NCBI RefSeq assembly: GCF_003697165.2
Contig: NZ_CP033092.2
Location: 2,046,001-2,110,000, forward strand
Direction of reading: 5' to 3'
DNA: 64,000 nt
From: Escherichia coli DSM 30083 = JCM 1649 = ATCC 11775
GTDB taxonomy: Bacteria; Pseudomonadota; Gammaproteobacteria; Enterobacterales; Enterobacteriaceae
Both the position numbers and the translations under genes were made by a program. Under the pieces are notes generated by a model. That model worked only from the letters and a program-made list of their open reading frames with translations, made no database searches and was not told the origin of the DNA. Shown here in pieces: positions 45,112-53,589 of the stretch. Every line of letters begins with the position of its first letter. Position 1 is the first letter of the stretch.

Positions 45112-46194
45112 TTAGAACTGGTAAACCAATCCTACAGCAACGATATCATCGGTAGCAACGCCAGATGCTTTCGTGAAATCGCTCTTATCAATCAGGTTGA
45201 TTTTGTAATCAACAAAAGTGGACATATTTTTGTTGAAGTAATAGGTTGCACCTACATCAATATATTCAACCAGGTCCTGATCACCCCACGCACCCAAGTC
45301 TTTTCCTTTAGATTGCAGGTAAGCAACGGACGGACGCAGACCGAAGTCGAACTGATATTGTGCAACTACTTCGAAGTTTTGTGCTTTGTTGGCAATATGG
45401 TTATTACCAAAAACAGTCATGTTCTGGGTTTCAGAATAGGTGGTAGCCAGATAGATGTTGTTCGCATCATATTTCAGACCAGCTGCCCATACTTCAGCAT
45501 TTTGACCAGATGCATTCAGGCTGTTGTTACCGTAGATAACCTGATCATTAGTGCGGTCAGATTTAGCATAGGTTGCACCTACACCGAATCCTTCATACTC
45601 ATAAGTAGTGGAGAAACCGAAACCATCACCGTTAGCTTCAGTTACGTCAGTGCGGTCATTTTTACCCTGATACTGAGCAGCAAAGTTCAGACCATCAACC
45701 AGACCAAAGAAGTCGTTGTTACGATAGGTTGCAACACCTGTGGTGCGACCAGTCATGAACACATCTGTTTGGGTCCAGGTATCGCCACCGAATTCTGGCA
45801 GAACGTCGGTCCATGCACCGATATCGTATGCTACACCGTAGTTACGGCCATAATCGATGGAGCCGTAGTCACCGAATTTCAGGCCAGCGAAGGCAAGACG
45901 GGTTTTATCTTTGGAAGAACCTTGAGATTCAGCACGGTTGCCTTTGAATTCATATTCCCACTGACCGAAACCAGTCAGTTGATCGTTGATTTGAGTTTCG
46001 CCTTTGAAGCCCAGACGAACATAAGTTGTGTCGCCATCATCTGCATCGTTAGAAGAGAAGTAGTGCTTAGCATTAACTTTTCCGTACAGATCCAGCTTGT
46101 TACTGTCTTTATTGTAAATCTCTGCTGCCTGAGCAGACATCGCCATCAGTACTGATGCAGCTACAGCAGAAATTGCCACTGTTAATTTTTTCAT
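45112..46194 (-). CDS. nmpC: NmpC-type outer-membrane porin
   Basis: A 360-residue trimeric porin. The signal peptide MKKLTVAISAVAASVLMAMSAQA precedes AEIYNKDSNKLDLYGKVNAKHYFS; the chain ends VAVGLVYQF. It is closest in my recall to NmpC of the DLP12 prophage, also similar to Salmonella OmpD and phage Lc. In K-12 nmpC is interrupted by an insertion sequence; here it is open from signal peptide to terminal Phe. The variable loops (for example NASGQNAEVW) differ from the K-12 sequence I remember. Confidence 0.88.
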   Translation of the reverse strand: MKKLTVAISAVAASVLMAMSAQAAEIYNKDSNKLDLYGKVNAKHYFSSNDADDGDTTYVRLGFKGETQINDQLTGFGQWEYEFKGNRAESQGSSKDKTRLAFAGLKFGDYGSIDYGRNYGVAYDIGAWTDVLPEFGGDTWTQTDVFMTGRTTGVATYRNNDFFGLVDGLNFAAQYQGKNDRTDVTEANGDGFGFSTTYEYEGFGVGATYAKSDRTNDQVIYGNNSLNASGQNAEVWAAGLKYDANNIYLATTYSETQNMTVFGNNHIANKAQNFEVVAQYQFDFGLRPSVAYLQSKGKDLGAWGDQDLVEYIDVGATYYFNKNMSTFVDYKINLIDKSDFTKASGVATDDIVAVGLVYQF

Positions 46195-46670
46195 CGTGAG
46201 CCCTTTTATTTGAACTATTATTTAAAAATGATGTCACTGCACTACAAATATTCATCTAATCAATGAGATTATTTCAAGATGTAAGTTTTAGTTTCTCATT
46301 TAAATTGTGAAGTAGTTCCCTATTTTTATCTGAACTGTTTCTATTGCACACAATGCATGACTATTTTGTGAACGAATATAAATTTGGTAGTCAAATTATA
46401 TTAAAGGTTGTTATTTATGTTTGACTCATAATTTATTTTTTTAATTTAAATAGCCTAAAAATAACCATGGAAATTATTTGCATGATATTTGTTTAGATTT
46501 ATTAATGTAATTGAGGTGGTTTTATTTAATACGCAATATAGCGCCGCTTGATATTAGTTCTATTTTTTTTGCGTAAGATAGATGAGACAAACTGAGACGC
46601 ATAATGGTTTGCAAGGCTCTAATACTTTGATGTTGAGGATGTGATGGGGCATGTACGGGGCATAGTACAA
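46195..46670. other. AT-rich stretch upstream of nmpC and right end of the cassette
   Basis: I see no supported gene. It contains the nmpC promoter region and, at 46645-46663, TGGGGCAT and CGGGGCAT 11 bp apart, mirroring the left end. A 62-codon frame on the minus strand (46522-46710) crosses the att repeat and has no recognisable similarity. Confidence 0.5.
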
Positions 46671-46690
46671 TGATGTCCATCCAGGTGTAG
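46671..46690. mobile_element. Right attachment repeat (copy of fliE 3' end)
   Basis: TGATGTCCATCCAGGTGTAG matches 42387-42406 at 19 of 20 positions, including the fliE stop codon, 17 bp before the 3' end of yedK. It marks the right junction of the cassette. Confidence 0.75.
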
Positions 46691-46706
46691 ATAATCTCCA
46701 GGCTTA

Positions 46707-47375
46707 TCAAACAGGTTGAATTAACTCCGCGCCCTGGTTTTTAACATTACCCACCGCGCGCGACACAGGGTGCCAGATGAACTGGTTTGCTGGCACACAG
46801 CTTCTGGTAGCGATTTCTGAGGCTTCTTTACCACCAATGTCTTGCCGCATCCATTCCCGCGCAGTTTCTGGCGACAGTACCAGCGGGCGGCGGTCATGAA
46901 TATCTACCAGGCCCTGGTCTGCTGCTGCAGTGACAATTAAAACTCCTTCGGCTTCGTCACCGCGCTCAAACGGTGTGCTACCTATCGCGGCTATAAAAAC
47001 AGGTTGTCCATCAGCGCGATAGATAAAATAAGGCTGTTTTTTGTCGCCTTCTTTTTTCCACTCAAACCAGCCATCGGCAAAGCATATTACCCGACCATGT
47101 TGCCAGAGCGGTTTAAACATGCGACTGGTTGCGGCAGTTTCTACGCGGGCGTTAATCAGCGGCGGTTTATCCCACCATCCGGGAGCATATCCCCAGAAAA
47201 CCGGATCCAGATGAAGGTGTTCATCACGTTCACTGAGCAGAAGGACTTTGGTTCCCGGCGCGACGTTGTATCTGCCAATAGGTTCGGGATCGTAGGGAAT
47301 ATCGCGTTCAATATCTTCCGCGAGAAACGCGAGGTAATCTTCACGCGTTTGGGATTGGGCAAAGCGTCCACACAT
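46707..47375 (-). CDS. yedK: YedK, SRAP-domain abasic-site sensor
   Basis: A 222-residue HMCES/SRAP-family protein that forms a covalent thiazolidine crosslink with abasic sites in single-stranded DNA through Cys2. Conserved residues are Cys2 in MCGRFAQ, Asn in INARVET, Glu in FADGWFEWK and His in DIHDRRPLVL. The start at 47375 must be used to place Cys2 at the N-terminus; an upstream in-frame start at 47468 would bury it. Without the cassette it would lie tail to tail with fliE. Confidence 0.95.
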   Translation of the reverse strand: MCGRFAQSQTREDYLAFLAEDIERDIPYDPEPIGRYNVAPGTKVLLLSERDEHLHLDPVFWGYAPGWWDKPPLINARVETAATSRMFKPLWQHGRVICFADGWFEWKKEGDKKQPYFIYRADGQPVFIAAIGSTPFERGDEAEGVLIVTAAADQGLVDIHDRRPLVLSPETAREWMRQDIGGKEASEIATRSCVPANQFIWHPVSRAVGNVKNQGAELIQPV

Positions 47376-47483
47376 AGAAACCTCCTGAGAGCACACTGAA
47401 AAGAATAGGAGAGGGGGCGGGTAAAATCTATGTGATAGAGAGGTAACGATGTTCCCGCTGTGGGCCACAGCGGGAATGAGGGA

Positions 47484-47717
47484 TTACTTCTGAATTAAAT
47501 AACGAATGGTCGGCCCGTCTTGCTGAATATCCAGCACCGTATAGCCGTGATTACGCGCATCCAGTGGAATATTATTGATCGACTGCGGACAGTCGCTCAC
47601 CACTTCCAGGATCTCCCCTTTTTTTAACTGCGGCATCGCCTCAAGGGTTGCGACAGCCGGATAAGGGCAGGGTTCACCCACCATATCAAGACGGTAATCA
47701 GGAACGATATTTTTCAT
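47484..47717 (-). CDS. yedF: YedF, TusA-family sulfur-carrier-like protein
   Basis: A 77-residue TusA/SirA-like protein with the family CPxP motif in MVGEPCPYPAVATLEAMPQLKKGE, where the cysteine could carry persulfide sulfur. It overlaps yedE by 4 bp, suggesting the pair moves or handles sulfur or selenium compounds; the exact role is unproven. Confidence 0.93.
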   Translation of the reverse strand: MKNIVPDYRLDMVGEPCPYPAVATLEAMPQLKKGEILEVVSDCPQSINNIPLDARNHGYTVLDIQQDGPTIRYLIQK

Positions 47718-48919
47718 GCGATCTCCTTAGCAATCTGCGGTGCCGCACGGCGGAAGAAGCGTTTTTCCCAGCCGATAATCAACATTAGAGCTGCAAACAA
47801 CAGCAAATATGTCACCAGCAGGCCACCCATCGGACCAAAGGTTTTCAGCAGGTTGATTTTGTCCCAGTCGGTGGCCAGCGCCGGAGCGAAATCATCCCAG
47901 TAATACGCCAGAATCGTTGAGCCGATCACGTTGCCCAGACCGACCCACCAGTAGTGCACCTGGCCTTCTACCGCGCGGTACATCCAGCCGGTTTCGCAGC
48001 CGCCTGCCAGCACGATGCCAAAACCAAACAGTAAACCACCAATTACCGCGTTTGGTCCCGCCCACATGATTTTGGGTTCAACGCCTAACTGTACGTAACT
48101 GAAGATCCCGATGGCACTTACCGCCATACCGATAATGATTGCTTTCGCCATATGGGTACGTCCGGTGATCCACATATCGCGGAACGCCGAAGTAAAGCAG
48201 ATTTGCGCACGTTCAATCAGTAAACCAAAGCCGACGCCAAACAGCATTGCCAGCCCCAGTTTGGGTTGGTTCATCGCCGTGAGCAGCGCCCAGCCCAGCA
48301 TGCCGAAAAAGACCAGCATCCCGAGACGAAAACGACGCCGCGCCTGATCCGGTTTTTGCGTCAGCGGTGAGGCGGCAGAAACTTTCTGCATTTTCACGGG
48401 AATACGGAAGATGGGCAGCAGGGTAAAGCGCGCGCCAAACCATGAACCAATGGCAGTGGCGATGGCAAAGAACCAGGCGTGCAGCGAGAACTGTGGAATT
48501 CCGGTAAAGAACGCCGCCAGGTTACAGCCCATTGCCAGACGTGCGCCAAAACCGGCGATAATACCGCCAATGATGGCCTGCATAATGCGGATACGGCTGC
48601 GCGGCATGCGCAGTTTGACATTGTTGGCCCACAGCGCTGCGGCAAAACAGCCGCCAAACATACCGAGGATCATCATTCCGTCGATGCGGGTTAATGGCGA
48701 TCCTTCCAGATGGATAATTTTAAAATAACCCCACTCTTCAGCATGGACGCCGAACAACTGCAGGAGCTGACCGCCCCAACGGGTAAATTCACCCGTGACT
48801 GCCCAAAATGTGCCAGTGATGCCAAAATAGTAAGTGGAGAGAATACCCGCCGCGATGACCGCAGGGATGGGTGCCCAGAATTTAATCAACCAGGCGTGTT
48901 TGAATTGCTGCCATGACAT
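47714..48919 (-). CDS. yedE: YedE, YeeE/YedE-family sulfur-compound transporter
   Basis: A 401-residue inner-membrane protein with about ten helices and the duplicated YeeE/YedE domain. Each half carries conserved Gly/Cys motifs (GFGARLAMGCNLAAFFTGIPQFS and GFGIVLAGGCETGWMYRAVEG) like those in thiosulfate transporters. It is coupled to yedF by a 4-bp overlap. Import of sulfur (possibly selenium) species is inference from the family. Confidence 0.92.
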   Translation of the reverse strand: MSWQQFKHAWLIKFWAPIPAVIAAGILSTYYFGITGTFWAVTGEFTRWGGQLLQLFGVHAEEWGYFKIIHLEGSPLTRIDGMMILGMFGGCFAAALWANNVKLRMPRSRIRIMQAIIGGIIAGFGARLAMGCNLAAFFTGIPQFSLHAWFFAIATAIGSWFGARFTLLPIFRIPVKMQKVSAASPLTQKPDQARRRFRLGMLVFFGMLGWALLTAMNQPKLGLAMLFGVGFGLLIERAQICFTSAFRDMWITGRTHMAKAIIIGMAVSAIGIFSYVQLGVEPKIMWAGPNAVIGGLLFGFGIVLAGGCETGWMYRAVEGQVHYWWVGLGNVIGSTILAYYWDDFAPALATDWDKINLLKTFGPMGGLLVTYLLLFAALMLIIGWEKRFFRRAAPQIAKEIA

Positions 48920-49105
48920 GAATGTAGCCTCTGAACTCAGAAGGTTTGAAACAAGAGTCGCGAATCATACACCATGCAAATTTATTTTCGGGGTAATAAT
49001 TCACAAAAATAATGGTTAGATCAAATTTCTCTCTGAGCCTGGAAAGGCTGGCGACATCAGGGCTTTAATGCCACAATCCTCTTTTCTTCTCATGCAGGAC
49101 GAATG

Positions 49106-49519
49106 ATGAAAAAACTCGCAATTGCAGGTGCGCTCATGTTGCTGGCGGGCTGTGCCGAAGTCGAAAACTATAACAATGTCGTGAAAACCCCCGCGCCGGA
49201 CTGGCTGACGGGTTACTGGCAGACCAAAGGGCCGCAACGTGCGCTGGTCAGTCCGGAAGCGATAGGCAGCCTCATTGTCACTAAAGAGGGCGATACCCTG
49301 GATTGCCGTCAGTGGCAGCGGGTGATTGCCGTGCCGGGTAAGTTGACATTGATGTCTGATGATCTCACTAACGTTACCGTAAAACGTGAGCTGTACGAGG
49401 TTGAGCGTGACGGTAACACCATTGAGTACGATGGTATGACGATGGAGCGTGTGGATCGCCCGACGGCAGAGTGTGCCGCCGCGCTGGATAAAGCGCCGTT
49501 ACCGACGCCACTGCCGTAA
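49106..49519 (+). CDS. yedD: YedD, lipoprotein
   Basis: A 137-residue predicted outer-membrane lipoprotein. The lipobox is LAGC in MKKLAIAGALMLLAGCAEVEN, with Cys16 as the lipidated residue. The mature part has no recognised domain. Two successive ATG codons (49103, 49106) can start it; the second matches the family. A GAGATTTC-free upstream and a GACGAATG spacing give only a weak ribosome site. Confidence 0.9.
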   Translation: MKKLAIAGALMLLAGCAEVENYNNVVKTPAPDWLTGYWQTKGPQRALVSPEAIGSLIVTKEGDTLDCRQWQRVIAVPGKLTLMSDDLTNVTVKRELYEVERDGNTIEYDGMTMERVDRPTAECAAALDKAPLPTPLP

Positions 49520-49552
49520 TGAAATCTCCCCGGCTTGCCGCCGGGGATGGAT

Positions 49553-51040
49553 TTAAATCACCTCTTCGATAACCCACACGCTAACGCTGCCGCCGTTGCA
49601 AAAGAAGGTCGCTTCGCCGTTTTCGTCTGTCACTACGCTCTCTTGCCGGTTCCCCAGAAAATCACGCCAGGTTTTATTGCCGTAATTCTCTCCCAGATGA
49701 ATGGTTTTTTCGCCATCATCTCCGTTCGACATGACCACCACGCAGCCGGGATATTCGTCGGTGCCACTGCGGCTAAAGGCAATGCAGTTCGGATGGTCGA
49801 AAAATAACGTCTGTACACCGTGGGCGAAACGCTGACGGGCGAGAATTAACTCATCAAGCTGTTCGATTATTGGCATATCTATCGGATAGGTTTGCCCGTC
49901 ACCACCGACATCTTCGTAATGTGCACCGTAGAGGTCCGGATAGAACACCGAAGGAACGCCATTTTCCCGCAACAAAATTAAGGCATACGCCAGCGGTTTA
50001 AACCACGGTTCGACCGGTGCTTCGAGGGCTTGCAACGGTTGGGTGTCGTGGTTGGCAACGAGGGTTACGGCGTGAAAAGGATCGGCTTCCACCAGCGTCC
50101 CAGTGAAGATCTGCGTCATGTCGTAGTCGCGACCCATGCGCGATGCTTCATGGAATTTCATCTGCAGCGGCGCATCAAACAGCATGGTTTTGCCTTCCAC
50201 CTGATCAATATACGTTTGCAGTTTATCGACTTCATGCGACCAGTATTCAGCCACAATAAACAGCGGCTTTGGCGCAACTTCCTGTACGTGTTCGATCCAC
50301 TCTTTATAAAACCATGCCGGAATATGTTTGACCGCATCAAGACGAAAGCCGTCGCATTGCGTTTGTTCCATCACCCAGCGCGCCCAGTATTTAATCTCTT
50401 CCGTCACGGCATGATTGCGAAAATCGATATTCTCACCCATCAGATAATCGAAATTACCGAGTTCATCATCAACCTGATCGTTCCAGCCTTCTCCGGTATA
50501 GTCGTTAACAATTTTAAAAATGCCATCTTCATCAGGGTGTTCGATATGGTCGATACCGCTAAAACATTTGAAATCCCAGATAAACTGCGAGTATTGCCCG
50601 GCACGAGCGGGGAAGGTGTAACGCGTCCAGCCTTCACACTCAATGATTTCTTCGTCAATTTGCGTACGGTCATCAGCATTTACACGCTGCACGCGAATAG
50701 CTTCTTTTTCATCTGCGCCCATTTTGTGGTTGACTACCACGTCCAGCAGCACCGCAATGTCATTACGTTTCAGGGCGTCAATGGCGGCCAGCAGTTGTGC
50801 TTTATCACCATATTTAGTAGGGATGCAGCCTTTCTGATCAAACTCACCTAAATCAAATAAATCATAGGAGTCGTAGCCGACCGAATACCCGCCCGATGCG
50901 CCTTTATAGGCGGGCGGCAACCAGACCATATTGATACCAATATCATTAAAACCGTCTGCGCGCTCGGCCAGTTCAGGCCAGAGCTTACCGCCTTCCGGGT
51001 AATACCAGTGAAAACATTGTAACAGCGTGGGATTACGCAT
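49553..51040 (-). CDS. amyA: AmyA, cytoplasmic alpha-amylase
   Basis: A 495-residue GH13 enzyme without a signal peptide, cleaving alpha-1,4 links in maltodextrins and glycogen. The conserved regions are DVVVNHKMGAD, the nucleophile Asp in GFRLDAVKHIP, the acid/base Glu in LFIVAEYWSHEV and the transition-state Asp in LVANHDTQP. It lies between yedD and fliT as in K-12. Confidence 0.96.
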   Translation of the reverse strand: MRNPTLLQCFHWYYPEGGKLWPELAERADGFNDIGINMVWLPPAYKGASGGYSVGYDSYDLFDLGEFDQKGCIPTKYGDKAQLLAAIDALKRNDIAVLLDVVVNHKMGADEKEAIRVQRVNADDRTQIDEEIIECEGWTRYTFPARAGQYSQFIWDFKCFSGIDHIEHPDEDGIFKIVNDYTGEGWNDQVDDELGNFDYLMGENIDFRNHAVTEEIKYWARWVMEQTQCDGFRLDAVKHIPAWFYKEWIEHVQEVAPKPLFIVAEYWSHEVDKLQTYIDQVEGKTMLFDAPLQMKFHEASRMGRDYDMTQIFTGTLVEADPFHAVTLVANHDTQPLQALEAPVEPWFKPLAYALILLRENGVPSVFYPDLYGAHYEDVGGDGQTYPIDMPIIEQLDELILARQRFAHGVQTLFFDHPNCIAFSRSGTDEYPGCVVVMSNGDDGEKTIHLGENYGNKTWRDFLGNRQESVVTDENGEATFFCNGGSVSVWVIEEVI

Positions 51041-51117
51041 TCTTCGACTCCATTCAAGGGGAATATTAGAAGCGTAGCCGTAATCGGATTATTCGCGAGC
51101 CATCGGCTCATTAAGAT

Positions 51118-51483
51118 TCAAAAGAGGTTATCCTGCGGAGCCAGCACAAAGCCGCCCTGATCGCCATAGGCACTTAACACCGATTTTTGCACCGATGACT
51201 GACCGACCAGTTTCGCCAGTTCATCCATCCGAATCTGTAATAACTGCTTTACCTTGCTTTCGTTGTCGAGAATCAGGTGCAGCATCGGGCGGAGCTGCTC
51301 CTGCATCGTAGTGGACGGGGCAACCTCTTCAGTCAGGTGTGCGATCTCCTGCACCGCATTCACATACGCCATTTCGCTGGCGATGAGTTCGTCCCATTGT
51401 TCTTCCGTTGCCAGGCGTAACATGAGCTGGCTTTTTTCGACGAGTTGTTGCCAGGCGAAATACAAATGCGGTGCATTGTTCAT
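51118..51483 (-). CDS. fliT: FliT, export chaperone for FliD and FlhDC regulator
   Basis: A 121-residue all-helical chaperone of the filament cap protein FliD that also binds FlhDC to dampen class 2 transcription. It starts MNNAPHLYFAWQQLVEKSQ. It is the last gene of fliDST and overlaps fliS by one base. Confidence 0.95.
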   Translation of the reverse strand: MNNAPHLYFAWQQLVEKSQLMLRLATEEQWDELIASEMAYVNAVQEIAHLTEEVAPSTTMQEQLRPMLHLILDNESKVKQLLQIRMDELAKLVGQSSVQKSVLSAYGDQGGFVLAPQDNLF

Positions 51484-51893
51484 CAGACTGGGTCCTGAAT
51501 CAAAGAAGGGGAGAGTAAAGACTCTTTCCAGGCATCGGCAATATTACGCATTAATGCTTCCACCTCTTCGACTGCGGAGACATCGTTGCGTAAATTGGCT
51601 TGCAGCAAACGCCTGACCATATAGCTATAAAGAGCAATTAAGTTTTGGGTTAATTCGTCTTTGCTCTCTTCATCAAGACTCACCCGCAGTCCGTTCTCAA
51701 TGATGTTGATCGCTTTTGACAAAGAGACACCTTTGCCTTGCTGATTGTTGTCCTGCATAAACAGTCGCGCTCTAACCAGTGCGCTCAGCACTCCATCAAA
51801 TAGCATGGTGACCAACTGCTGTTGGCTGGCGCTCATTACGGCGCTTTCGACGCCAATTTGTGCATAGGCCTGGGTGCCTTTTGCCGCGTACAT
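51483..51893 (-). CDS. fliS: FliS, flagellin export chaperone
   Basis: A 136-residue four-helix chaperone that binds the C-terminus of FliC and stops premature polymerisation. It starts MYAAKGTQAYAQIGVESAVMSASQQQLVTMLFDG, the typical family N-terminus. It is the middle gene of fliDST, 24 bp after fliD. Confidence 0.96.
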   Translation of the reverse strand: MYAAKGTQAYAQIGVESAVMSASQQQLVTMLFDGVLSALVRARLFMQDNNQQGKGVSLSKAINIIENGLRVSLDEESKDELTQNLIALYSYMVRRLLQANLRNDVSAVEEVEALMRNIADAWKESLLSPSLIQDPV

Positions 51894-51917
51894 GACCTGT
51901 CTCCCGATGAATATTGA

Positions 51918-53324
51918 TTACTTGGAATTACTGTTGTTTTCGAACTGCTGTGTTAAGTAGCTGCTGGTGCTGTTTAACGAGGTCATTAAAACGTCCAGTT
52001 GGGTAAATTGTTCTTTATAGCGCGCGACCTGCGCATCAATGCGATCGCTGGCGGCGTTGTAGTCTTTAGTTAACTTATTCAGGGTCTTACTAACGCCATC
52101 GGTAGCGGCTTTAATAATGCCCGTTGTCGAAAGCCAACTGGTCAGGTTGCTGCCGATGGTGGTCGTGATGCCGGTTTTTTTACCATCGCCAACAATCAAT
52201 GCACCTACGCCGCTGGCATCTTTTTTCAATGCAGCGGTGAGTTTGTCGGCATCCAGTTCCAGTTTGCCATCGCTGGGATCGGTCGTGATACCAATCTGCG
52301 CCAGCGTTTTATAATTGGAAGAACTGACGGTATTACTCAGCATCGATTTCAACTGCGTCTGAATCGTTCGCAGCGTGGAGTCGCCGAGTAGTGCGCCATT
52401 GCTAGAATTCTGGCTATCAGCTCCCGCATCTACGGCGGTGTATTTGGTCAGGCTGCTAAAGGTATCTATTAGCGAGTTATAGGCATTCACCCAGTCTTTA
52501 ATCGCCGTTTGCGCTTTGGAGGTGTCCTGAGTGATGGTCAGCGTCTGGTTGCCTGTGGTGACATCGTTCAGGTTCAGGGTGATGTTTTCCAGCGCGTTGC
52601 TGATGGTGTTGCTGCTGTTCTCAATGGCGACGTTATTGACCGTCAGCTGTGCATTCTGGGCGGCGACCGAGACCTCCATGCCGTTGCTGCTGGCACTGGC
52701 GTCATAGCCCATAAAACTTTGTAGCGCATCATCACCGCTAACCGAGAGCGTCATCGCATTGTCAAGGCCGGTGTCATTTGATGTGACTGACAGACGATAT
52801 TCACCGTTACCCACGTTAATGATGCTTGCGCTTACGCCCGCTTTTGCGTTGTTGATGGCATCACGGATCCCGCTTAACGACGAGTTAGCCGCGCTGATAT
52901 CAATGGTAATCGGATCTTTGTCGCCGCCTTGTTGAATGGTGAGTTTACTGTCGCTGGTGGCGATCGCCGTTTTCGTATCGTCTCTGGTGGTGCGCGTTGT
53001 CAGGGTTTGCGCCTGCGCCAGATGGGTGACGCTGATGGTGTATTTCCCGGCGATGGCGTTACCCGCGGTGGTGGCACTGAACGCGGTGGTGCTGCTGGTG
53101 GTGCTGGTAGCGGAAAAAAGATCGGCTTTAGACAATGCAGTATTGGCGGTCTGGAAAGTTGTCAGCGCGCTTTTCAGCGTACCGTAGGCGCTAAGTTTAG
53201 CGGTAAACGACGATTGCTGATTTGAAATAGGGGTTAGCGTCGCTTTTTGCGCGGCGGTGAGGCTATCAAGGATTGAACTTAAATCCAGACCTGACCCGAC
53301 TCCCAGCGATGAAATACTTGCCAT
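51918..53324 (-). CDS. fliD: FliD, filament cap protein
   Basis: A 468-residue protein forming the cap at the filament tip that folds arriving flagellin. It has conserved helical ends (MASISSLGVGSGLDLSSILDSLTAAQK; RYKEQFTQLDVLMTSLNSTSSYLTQQFE) and a variable centre, as usual for lineage-specific caps. It is transcribed from a perfect sigma-28 promoter and divergent from fliC. Confidence 0.96.
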   Translation of the reverse strand: MASISSLGVGSGLDLSSILDSLTAAQKATLTPISNQQSSFTAKLSAYGTLKSALTTFQTANTALSKADLFSATSTTSSTTAFSATTAGNAIAGKYTISVTHLAQAQTLTTRTTRDDTKTAIATSDSKLTIQQGGDKDPITIDISAANSSLSGIRDAINNAKAGVSASIINVGNGEYRLSVTSNDTGLDNAMTLSVSGDDALQSFMGYDASASSNGMEVSVAAQNAQLTVNNVAIENSSNTISNALENITLNLNDVTTGNQTLTITQDTSKAQTAIKDWVNAYNSLIDTFSSLTKYTAVDAGADSQNSSNGALLGDSTLRTIQTQLKSMLSNTVSSSNYKTLAQIGITTDPSDGKLELDADKLTAALKKDASGVGALIVGDGKKTGITTTIGSNLTSWLSTTGIIKAATDGVSKTLNKLTKDYNAASDRIDAQVARYKEQFTQLDVLMTSLNSTSSYLTQQFENNSNSK

Positions 53325-53367
53325 GCGATTTCCTTTTATCTTTCGACACGTAAAACGAATACCGGGG

Positions 53368-53394
53368 TTATCGGCCTGAATTGCGCAAAGTTTA
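53368..53394 (-). promoter_or_regulatory. Sigma-28 promoter of fliDST
   Basis: On the minus strand TAAA-N15-GCCGATAA matches the FliA consensus perfectly, 44 bp before the fliD start. Confidence 0.92.
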
Positions 53395-53486
53395 CGTTTA
53401 ATTGTTTTTTTTAATAGCGGGAATAAGGGGCAGAGAAAAGAGTATTTCGTCGACTAACAAAAAATGGCTGTTTGTGAAAAAAATTC

Positions 53487-53513
53487 TAAAGGTTGTTTTA
53501 CGACAGACGATAA
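53487..53513 (+). promoter_or_regulatory. Sigma-28 promoter of fliC
   Basis: TAAA-N15-GACGATAA matches the known FliA-dependent fliC promoter with exact 15-bp spacing, 77 bp before the fliC start. Confidence 0.92.
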
Positions 53514-53589
53514 CAGGGTTGACGGCGATTGAGCCGACGGGTGGAAACCCAAAACGTAATCAACGACTTGCAATATAGGATAACGAATC

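Larger units (their letters stand above)
42387..46690. mobile_element. 4.3-kb phage-derived cassette emrE-ybcL-ybcM-nmpC inserted at fliE
   Basis: The segment between two near-identical copies of the fliE 3' end carries genes that in K-12 belong to the cryptic lambdoid prophage DLP12 (emrE, ybcL, ybcM, nmpC). They have no flagellar role and are much richer in A+T than the fli genes. K-12 also has an integrase remnant (intG) beside fliE, showing this site is used by phages. No integrase, lysis or structural gene remains, so it is a remnant. Confidence 0.75.

Noticed and set aside
46522..46710. 62-codon minus-strand frame upstream of nmpC
   Set aside because: It crosses the fliE-type att repeat and ends in AT-rich sequence; no family resemblance. 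Its apparent coding comes from the duplicated fliE end.
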